Positions 60,212 to 64,000 of a stretch of 64,000 nt of DNA are shown in pieces. Numbering within the stretch: the stretch's first letter is position 1; the number at the start of each line of letters is the position of its first letter. Source of the stretch: Pseudovirgaria hyperparasitica (taxonomy: Eukaryota; Ascomycota; Dothideomycetes; Acrospermales; Acrospermaceae); assembly GCF_010093815.1 (NCBI RefSeq), contig NW_022985563.1:760247-824246 (forward strand), written 5' to 3'. A program made the translations under genes and the position numbers. The notes beneath the pieces are model-generated. The model had not been told where the DNA came from. It did no database searches and saw only the letters and a program-made list of their open reading frames with translations.

Positions 60212-63200
60212 ATAGTATAATATCTTTATAAATCTATCTAGAACTACGAGTAAACTATTATAAATATACCTAGAATACTTACTTAGGGGTAGATCTATAA
60301 TAAAATCCATGGATAATTTCTTTTATACCTCCTTTAGTATAGGTAATAGCCTTAATTTACTATATAGTAAGTGTCTATATACTTTCGTATACTAGTAAAC
60401 GTTATACGTTTTTATATAGTCTTTTATATATTTATAAAGACCTAGCTAGTTATATATCCTTCGGATTAAATTAACCGTCCTTATAATATTAAAGTACTCT
60501 ACTAACGCGTAATTATACTATTCCCTTAAAATATTAATTTATAAGCCGCCTTCTAGTACGTAGAGTCGGTCTTAGAAGTAGATTACGTCTAATTATTATT
60601 TCTATCTTAATAACTATGGCGGATCTATAGCGCTTCCTTTTATACTTATAACTTTCTTTACTAATATATTAGAATTCTAGATAGATTTAATTAAGTCTTT
60701 AAGGGTTTTCTTAGTTTCTTAGATATTTATTTAGATTACTTAATACCCGCTCTAATTCCCGTGGAGAATCGCCGAAAGTATCCTAGCTTCTAGTATTCTA
60801 TTAGATAACTAGTCTTATAGTATCTAAAGTATAGTATAGTCTAACTTATACCGACTATCTACGTCATTCTATAATAATTTCTTATAATCTTTACGCCGCG
60901 ATAGAGGATTAGCTTTATTCTCTCTTCTAGCTTTATATAAGATTTTAAAGTTAAATATTAATATCTACTTAGCCTAATATACTTATCGGCGATTAAGGAC
61001 CTTAGTTAATATAAAGTAATATAGATTTATATAATCCGATAATAATTCGATCTAATATATAGAGCCTTCTAAATAATATTACTATTACTTAAAACTCTTA
61101 ATAATTATAAGTAGTTTCTAGTCGTACGTGTTATAACGCGTCTCTATATCTACTATTTTATAGAAAAAGAAAGCGACCGGGTGCTATTATACCTTATCTT
61201 TTATATCTTTATATAGTTAACTAATAATTCTAGTAATTACGAATTCTAACGCGTTAGTTTTAACCTGAATATACTTCTTAGAATTAAAATACCTAAGAAT
61301 CGGCGTAGTTATAAAGTAATTCTTTAACGATTAGAACGTATCTCACGCTTCCAGTATTAACTATATCTCGACTAACTTAGCTTTATACTATACTCGCCTA
61401 CCTATAGAGATTTTACTACTATTCTCTATAAGTTTATTAAGCGGCGCCATAATTCGTAAGAAGCCTATAATGAATTTATAATAATAGTTCACGAAACCTA
61501 TAAATATTCTAATTTAACGTATAGTAGTAGGTTCTAGCTATTCCATAATAGTCTTTATACGCTCTAGCTCTATTTTTAGGCCGCTATATATTATAATAAA
61601 GCCAAGAAACCTAACTTCTTATTAGTAAAACTCGTATTTAGATAATTTTACGTAGAGTTTATACTACCTTAGACGATTTAGCACTAATTTCACGTGTTCT
61701 TTATAATTCTATATACTATTAGAGTAAATTAGTATATTATTAAGATAAACTACGTAAATCACGTTAAGTAATTCTATGAGTATAGTATTAATATATTCTT
61801 AAAACGCTCCTAGCGCATTTATTAGCCCGAATAGTATAATAGTATACTTAAAATAACTATATCTAGTCTAAAATATAGTTTTCTACTTATCTCCGCGACG
61901 AATTTAAAGCTAGTAATATATATCTTATAAATCTAGCTTCGTAAAGTACTTTACCTTTATTAATTAGTCTAAAGATTTACTAACTAGTAGTAATAGATAT
62001 CGATTCTTCTTAGTTACCGTATTTAGTATCTAATAGTCGATATATAGATATAAACTTCCGTCTTTCTTCTTTACGAAGAGAATAGATACGCTAGCTAATA
62101 ATATACTATAATATATCTAGCCTCTTCTAAGGTATTCTTTAATATATTTATAAAGAACTTTAAGTTCTAGTCTTAAAAGTAGATAAAGTAGGCTATAAGG
62201 AATGTCTACTCCTTCTTTAAGCTTAATCTTTAGCTTATATAGTCTATAATTAGGGAGAAGTAACGTATCTTCTACCGAAAATATATCCGCATACTATAAA
62301 TATACGTTAGATAGCGTATCTTCGCCCCGATTATTACTATCGTCCTTATCTTTATTAATAATTAATAAGAATATAAGATAGATTAGTAATAATCGGGTCT
62401 ATACGGCGAGATTCTATGCCTTCTTACTAATAGTTACGACTTATTAGTATAATTTACTATAGTATTATTAGAACGTTAATATCTTCTTCTAAAAATCAAG
62501 AATAGGGTTTAGATATCTAAGCTAAGGTATCTCTAGAATTATATTCTATTAGCTAATATTAGCTACGATAAATTTATTAGATATCTACTATTTTATTATC
62601 TTTAAGTTATAAACTTTATAATTTATTATAGCTTTACCTAAAGTTCTAACTTTATATCTATTAACTACGATAGTTCGGCTAACTTTACTAAGATTATATA
62701 ATAATCTATACTCCTTTACGAGAATTAACGAAATATAGTTATCTTCTATACTAGTATCTACGAGGGCCTATATAGTTTTATTACTATTTACTATAGGTAA
62801 TAATACTTTTAGTAATATTAGGTCTTTACTCGCTAGAAGGCGCTATAGCTCCTCCTAAGTATATATAATTTAGCTAAGAACGCGGTTAGATCTTATATAC
62901 TAGTCTATTCTTTTTTTGGATTCTTATAGTTAGGTGAAATATATTCTATTTCTCTATACTTATAGTAACGAAGTACGCTATAATCCTACTATTTTATAAT
63001 AGGCGTTATATTTAAGTCTATATCTTATCCTTTTCTACGTTAAGAAGTACTACCTTAATTATTTTAGTATCCTCTTAACGCGTTTCTACCCTAATTTACG
63101 CTCTTCTAGCGCTAATTATAGTAAGGTTACTCTTAATCAAATATATTCGATCGACCTTGTTTCTAACCCGTATAGGGTTTATTAGTTTTATCTAGAGAGC

Positions 63201-63570
63201 TACGTTCCTTAAGGATGCGGTAGTATTTATTAGCTTTCTCCTCTAATTTATATAGATAGTTAAAACTTAATAATACTATTTCTAGTCTTTCGCGGATTAA
63301 CGGAAGTAGTACTTTATAAAACTAGAATATATAAATATTTTCCTATAGCGTAGGGATATTATTCTATAGGTTTTAGAGATATTATAGTAGTTAAGTAGAT
63401 GTCTAGTTCGGTTATTATACCACGCTTCTTAACTTAGATAGTATCTTTCTTTCACGTTCTCTATTTATTCCGAGGGTGTTTAGTATAAATATAGCTAAAT
63501 ATTTCTAGGTTATTATAGATAGTAGCTATACTTCCTTCTATCTATTCTATTAATTGCGGGATTATAAGTC
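60212..63570 (-). mobile_element. Older Gypsy chromovirus, central part (degenerate)
   Basis: Coding strand minus. From right to left: gag with a zinc-knuckle-like block near 62,990-62,940, protease region at about 62,800-62,400, reverse transcriptase at about 62,260-61,640 (catalytic block around 61,740), RNase H at about 61,450-61,000, and the first half of integrase ending with MDFIIDLP and LLVVLDRFIK at 60,310-60,215. The integrase resumes at 48,796 on the other side of copy 2. Many stops; older than copy 2, which is inserted in it. Confidence 0.78.
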
Positions 63571-63722
63571 TGTTAGGCACGTGAGGAACACGTGGCCTAC
63601 CAGTTAATTATACATGTGTGTAGTAGTCGTATATAAGCAGTGTACTCCACCCTTGAAGCAGTAGCTTCAAGATTCGGTCCTTTTAGTATAGTTAGTTAGT
63701 GCGTGGAGCCCGCCTCCTTACA
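63571..63722. repeat. 152-bp solo LTR with AAGTC target duplication
   Basis: Starts TGTTAGGCACGTGAGG and ends CGCCTCCTTACA; AAGTC stands on both sides (63566-63570 and 63723-63727). TG..CA ends and a perfect 5-bp duplication are diagnostic of an LTR insertion; no internal region is present, so it is a solo LTR or very short derivative. It contains two CACGTG motifs and a GTATATAAGCA TATA box. TG and CA dinucleotides are frequent, unlike its surroundings, so it has largely escaped RIP. Confidence 0.85.
63652..63671. repeat. 8-bp hairpin within the solo LTR
   Basis: CTTGAAGC, AGTA, GCTTCAAG: perfect 8-bp stem with 4-base loop, about 20 bases after the TATA box, so near the expected start of the R region. 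Confidence 0.75.
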
Positions 63723-63727
63723 AAGTC

Positions 63728-64000
63728 TAGATATCGTTCTCTAAACGAAATACGTTATACTTTAGTAGAAAAGAGTAGAGGGTTATCGAGGAAGTACTTT
63801 TTATAGTCTCTCTTCTAGTCTTTCTACTCCTTTTAGTTCTTCCCTATAAATATAGTTAGGTCTTTAGATTTTAGTATATCTAGGGAAGAAGTAGAGTAAA
63901 TCGGTAATAAAGCGGCCGGGTATATAGTAGATTATTATAACTCTAATAGTAGGTAAACTAATTCCGCCTAAATTAGTATAGAAAGTCGTCTACCTACTAT
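63728..64000 (-). mobile_element. Older Gypsy chromovirus, continuation to window edge
   Basis: AT-rich fossil sequence continuing the gag side of the interrupted chromovirus beyond the solo LTR. The 5' LTR is not in the window. Confidence 0.5.

Noticed and set aside
25170-64000. CRISPR array, rRNA or plasmid-like features
   Set aside because: No spaced identical repeats or rRNA cores seen; the organism is a fungus and the repeats are LTR elements and palindromes.

Overview
The window is from a filamentous ascomycete. Genes have short introns (about 50-90 bp) with GT..AG ends. Recognisable products are a fungal Zn2Cys6 regulator, a Cyk3-type cytokinesis protein, an AmdS-like amidase and a 2EXR-domain protein. 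The right-hand part shows the signature of repeat-induced point mutation (RIP). The two-compartment layout (GC-balanced genes against AT-rich, RIP-saturated repeats) is typical of Dothideomycetes such as Pleosporales, but the exact species is not deducible.

Gene compartment, 1 to about 25,170. In order: a 2EXR protein (602-1853, +); an Upc2-like Zn2Cys6 regulator with an in-frame TGA inside its zinc cluster (4779-6291, +); CYK3 (7876-11709, -); an amidase (12331-14144, +) that shares a 621-bp divergent promoter with CYK3 containing a palindromic GATA site; two divergently oriented uncharacterised genes (15055-16149, - and 17063-18175, +) that look like distant paralogs; a conserved disordered protein with a KEN box (19946-21216, -); a doubtful small gene (23327-23519, +); and a decayed secreted PEBP-family gene (24085-24802, -) at the border.

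Repeat compartment, about 25,170 to 64,000. This is a nest of degenerate Ty3/Gypsy-type LTR retrotransposons, all full of stops. Two copies of one 11.4-kb element lie in opposite orientation (27075-38512, coding strand -, and 48797-60211, coding strand +). They form a giant inverted repeat around a 10.3-kb spacer. Both carry gag, RT, RNase H, integrase and then a further roughly 2.9-kb gene-like region whose distal part resembles a 2-oxoglutarate/Fe(II) dioxygenase. The spacer holds a different, 8.0-kb chromodomain-type Gypsy element (39171-47194, +, target duplication ATAGG) with an extra region after pol that reads as coding on the opposite strand. The 48797-60211 copy sits inside the integrase of an older chromovirus (coding strand -, about 47,850-48,796 plus 60,212-64,000, running off the window). 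A 152-bp solo LTR with a perfect AAGTC target duplication lies at 63571-63722 and is visibly less mutated. Left-over relic sequence of unknown class fills 25,173-27,074, 38,513-39,170 and 47,195-47,850.

The genes are not an operon or an obvious cluster. The most interesting points are the extra gene carried by the 11.4-kb element, a palindromic hairpin repeated three times inside each copy of it, the paralog pair, and the two damaged host genes (zinc-cluster regulator and PEBP).
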